64,000 bases of DNA. Origin: Brevundimonas sp. (GTDB taxonomy: Bacteria; Pseudomonadota; Alphaproteobacteria; Caulobacterales; Caulobacteraceae). Both the position numbers and the translations under genes were made by a program. This document shows, piece by piece, positions 62,422-64,000 of the stretch; the first letter of the stretch is position 1; every line of letters starts with the position of its first letter. Under the pieces are notes generated by a model. The model did no database searches, had not been told where the DNA came from, and worked only from the letters and a program-made list of their open reading frames with translations. The DNA lies in the NCBI RefSeq assembly GCF_003248455.1, contig NZ_QFNM01000007.1, forward strand, positions 20,837 to 84,836. The letters are read 5' to 3'.

Positions 62422-62813
62422 ATGACCGAACGCACCTTCTCGATCATCAAGCCCGACGCCACGCGCCGCAACCTGACCGGCGCGATCAACGCCGTGATCG
62501 AAGGCGCCGGCCTGCGCAGACGGAACAGGCCAAGAAATTCTACGAAGTCCACGCCGAGCGTCCGTTCTACGGCGAACTGGTCGAGCAGATGACGGCCGAG
62601 CCGGTCGTGGTCCAGGTGCTGGAAGGCGACAACGCCGTGGCCAAATACCGCGAAGTCATGGGCGCCACCAACCCGGAACAGGCCGCCGACGGCACCATCC
62701 GCAAACAATTCGCCCTGTCTATCGGCGAAAATTCGGTCCACGGCTCCGACAGCCTGGACAACGCCAAGATCGAGATCGCCCAGTTCTTCACCGACGACCA
62801 GATCGTCGGCTAA
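62422..62813 (+). pseudogene. ndk: Nucleoside diphosphate kinase gene with internal out-of-frame deletion
   Basis: From ATG 62422 the first 32 codons are a normal Ndk start (M-T-E-R-T-F-S-I-I-K-P-D-A-T ... G-A-G-L-R). After CTGCGC at 62513-62517 the sequence jumps to AGACGGAACAGGCC, missing roughly 25-28 bases that encode I-V-A-Q-x-R-x-x-x-T in relatives. The remainder continues normally but in another frame: A-K-K-F-Y-E-V-H-A, V-L-E-G-D-N-A-V-A and the active-site G-E-N-S-V-H-G-S-D-S up to TAA 62813. As read, the catalytic His is never translated from the proper start. It may be a real mutation or an assembly error. Confidence 0.85.
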
Positions 62814-62815
62814 GC

Positions 62816-62991
62816 GCTCAGGTCGCGAGGGACCGCGTCCCGAGCATAGCGCGCACCCTGTCGCTCAGGTCGCGAGGGACTGCGTCCCGAGCATAGCGCG
62901 CACCCTGTCGCTCAAGTCGCGAGGGACCGCGTCCCGAGCATAGCGCGCACCCTGTCGCTCAGGTCGCGAGGGACCGCGTCCCGAGCATAGC
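62816..62991. repeat. 47-bp minisatellite after ndk (about 3.7 copies)
   Basis: Units begin at 62816, 62863, 62910 and 62957, each 47 bases, with single-base changes (one C to T in copy two, one G to A in copy three). Each unit contains GGGACCGCGTCCC, a 5-bp stem with a 3-base loop, and the flanking GCTC and GAGC. Copy number is likely to vary. Both strands stay open but no real gene is inferred. Confidence 0.9.
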
Positions 62992-63002
62992 GACACCATA
63001 AA

Positions 63003-63034
63003 GCCCCGCGTTCGGAACCGGACGCGGGGCTTTT
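63003..63034 (+). terminator. Rho-independent terminator after the minisatellite
   Basis: GCCCCGCGT (63003-63011) pairs with ACGCGGGGC (63022-63030), followed by TTTT. It would end the ndk transcript beyond the repeats. Confidence 0.85.
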
Positions 63035-63077
63035 CCGTTCGGTCAACATCGTCCCCTCGCTCCCTCGGAGAAGACCC

Positions 63078-63278
63078 ATGAAGACCCTGATCAAATTGGC
63101 CCCCGCCGTCGGCGTCGTCGCCCTGCTGGCCGCCTGCGGCCAGACCATGGAACAACGCGCCGCCACGGGCGCTCTGGGGGGCGCTGTCGCGGGCCAGGTG
63201 GTCGGCGGCAACACCGGCTCGACGGTGGCGGGCGCCGCCATCGGCGCCGTCGCCGGCGCGGCGACCACGCCGAAGTAG
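63078..63278 (+). CDS. Small glycine-zipper lipoprotein
   Basis: A 66-residue lipoprotein: signal with lipobox L-L-A-A-C at about residues 16-20, then a glycine-zipper helix pair (G-A-L-G-G-A-V-A-G-Q-V-V-G-G, G-A-A-I-G-A-V-A-G-A-A). Such small proteins resemble the Gly-zipper 2TM family and entericidin-like peptides. It is probably anchored to the inner leaflet of the outer membrane. A strong terminator follows. Confidence 0.8.
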   Translation: MKTLIKLAPAVGVVALLAACGQTMEQRAATGALGGAVAGQVVGGNTGSTVAGAAIGAVAGAATTPK

Positions 63279-63305
63279 GCCGCCCGAGAACCAGTGAAAG
63301 ACAAA

Positions 63306-63334
63306 GGCCCGGAGCGTGCGCTCCGGGCCTTTTT
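63306..63334 (+). terminator. Rho-independent terminator
   Basis: GGCCCGGAGC (63306-63315) pairs with GCTCCGGGCC (63320-63329) around GTGC, then TTTTT. It lies between the lipoprotein gene and the convergent peptidase end. Confidence 0.9.
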
Positions 63335-63354
63335 GCTGAGGGGCGGGATCGAGC

Positions 63355-64000
63355 TTACCAGATGCGGGCGCGGGCGTCCGGCGCGATATATTCCTTCTGG
63401 TCGGGCGACACGCCGAAGGCGGCGTACCAGGCGTCGATATTGCGCGGCGAGGTGGCGGCGCGCACCGGCCCCGGCGAGTGGGGGTCGGTGGTCAGCTGCT
63501 CCTTCAGCGCCGCCTCGCGCGACTTCTCGCGCCAGACCTGGGCCCAGCCCAGGAAGACCCGCTGATCACCCGTCAGGCCGTCGATGACCGGCGCCGGCTG
63601 GCCGTTCAGCGATTTGTGATAGGCGTCCAGCGCCAGGAGCAGGCCGCCCAGATCGGCGATGTTCTCGCCCATCGTCAGGTCGCCGTTGACGTGGACGCCG
63701 GGGATCGGCTCCAGCTTGTCGTAGATGGCGCCCAGCACCTTGGCCCGCTCTTCGAAGCGAGCGGCGTCTTCGGGCGTCCACCAGTCGCGCAGCACCCCGT
63801 CGCCGTCGGACTTCCTGCCCTGGTCGTCGAAGCCGTGGGTGATCTCGTGGCCGATCACCGCGCCGATGCCGCCGTAGTTGACGGCCGGGTCCGCGTTCGG
63901 ATCGAAGAAGGGCGCCTGCAGGATGGCGGCCGGGAAGACGATCTCGTTGCGCGGCGGGTTGTAATAGGCGTTCACCGTCTGGGGCGTCATGCCCCATTCC
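63355..64000 (-). CDS. M13-family metallopeptidase, C-terminal part (runs off right edge)
   Basis: The visible 215 residues are the C-terminal catalytic part of a neprilysin-like M13 zinc peptidase, read leftward; the gene begins beyond 64000. V-I-G-H-E-I-T-H-G-F-D-D-Q-G carries the HExxH zinc site and G-E-N-I-A-D-L-G-G-L the third ligand, Glu. A W-W-T-P-E-D segment and a final Y-I-A-P-D-A-R-A-R-I-W are typical; most M13 peptidases end in C-x-x-W/R-x-W, so this one lacks the terminal Cys. Frames upstream of 63990 stay open to the edge. These enzymes degrade peptides outside the cytoplasm, often in the periplasm or on the cell surface. Confidence 0.93.
   Translation of the reverse strand, partial: EWGMTPQTVNAYYNPPRNEIVFPAAILQAPFFDPNADPAVNYGGIGAVIGHEITHGFDDQGRKSDGDGVLRDWWTPEDAARFEERAKVLGAIYDKLEPIPGVHVNGDLTMGENIADLGGLLLALDAYHKSLNGQPAPVIDGLTGDQRVFLGWAQVWREKSREAALKEQLTTDPHSPGPVRAATSPRNIDAWYAAFGVSPDQKEYIAPDARARIW

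Noticed and set aside
62268..62813. A 181-residue protein starting before ndk.
   Set aside because: Its first half is out-of-frame noise; only the C-terminal part is Ndk. The true start is ATG 62422 with a frame change inside the gene.
62816..62991. A CRISPR array.
   Set aside because: Units are direct head-to-tail 47-mers with no spacers; this is a minisatellite.

Overview
The window is high-GC, dense alphaproteobacterial DNA. The gene set points to the Caulobacterales, most likely a Brevundimonas-like organism: a popZ-type polar organiser gene between a TolC-family exporter gene and valS, a divK-pleD operon, a clpS-clpA pair, a GANTC/CcrM-clade style of cell biology, and several dispersed palindromic intergenic repeats. 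This assignment is inference from gene content and order, not from a database match.

Positions 1 to about 17,770 are the early half of a temperate phage (or a phage-derived island) integrated at the 3' end of a tRNA-Cys gene (17696-17769, minus strand). Its tyrosine recombinase lies next to the tRNA. The layout is lambdoid. A small Cro-like gene (leftward) and a small CI-like repressor (rightward, apparently leaderless) face each other around 5090-5180. Leftward from Cro runs a replication/regulation operon: a CII-like protein, a GapR (DUF2312) homologue, a multi-HTH protein with a GcrA-like C-terminal module, a protein ending in a DnaA domain IV, a helix-turn-helix replication protein with phased iteron-like repeats inside its own gene, and further genes off the left edge. 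To the right of CI sits a lower-GC three-gene cassette of membrane and coiled-coil proteins, probably lysogenic cargo. A second operator-promoter with the same inverted motif pair and spacing as the immunity region begins a tightly overlapped rightward operon (7893-17679): a truncated TetR-like regulator, an HNH-type protein, a pentapeptide-repeat protein, a beta-class DNA methyltransferase, a DpdA-like deazaguanine DNA-modification enzyme broken by a one-base frameshift, many small Ead-like proteins, and the integrase. No structural or lysis genes are visible, so they must lie to the left or be missing.

Positions 17,900 to 64,000 are host chromosome with housekeeping genes in short operons. 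Notable groups are a degenerate PCMT-like gene, tolC-like, popZ, valS and tlyA (17.9-24.6 kb); an RNA m5U methyltransferase, a PA0069-type radical SAM protein, a D,D-carboxypeptidase with SPOR domain and a phasin (25.8-31.8 kb); clpS-clpA (32-34.6 kb); a FemAB/GNAT-like protein, RidA, polysaccharide deacetylase, pncB and dinB (34.9-41.4 kb); divK-pleD, rpmG, NUDIX and rnr (41.5-47.4 kb); reverse transsulfuration genes (cystathionine beta-synthase and a cystathionine gamma-lyase/synthase) with a cold-shock protein (47.5-50.7 kb); a porin-like protein, nitronate monooxygenase, queF, a TonB-dependent receptor with a Cys-rich partner, DUF817, DedA, nitroreductase, NUDIX, cysE, an ABC-F ATPase, a disrupted ndk, a minisatellite, and the end of an M13 metallopeptidase (51-64 kb).

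Functional threads: the phage copies several DNA-binding parts of the host cell-cycle circuit (DnaA, GcrA, GapR and a DNA methyltransferase), and it carries two independent DNA-modification genes. The host queF gene shows that preQ0, the expected DpdA substrate, is made in this cell. Two reading-frame lesions (the phage dpdA-like gene and host ndk) deserve checking against raw reads.
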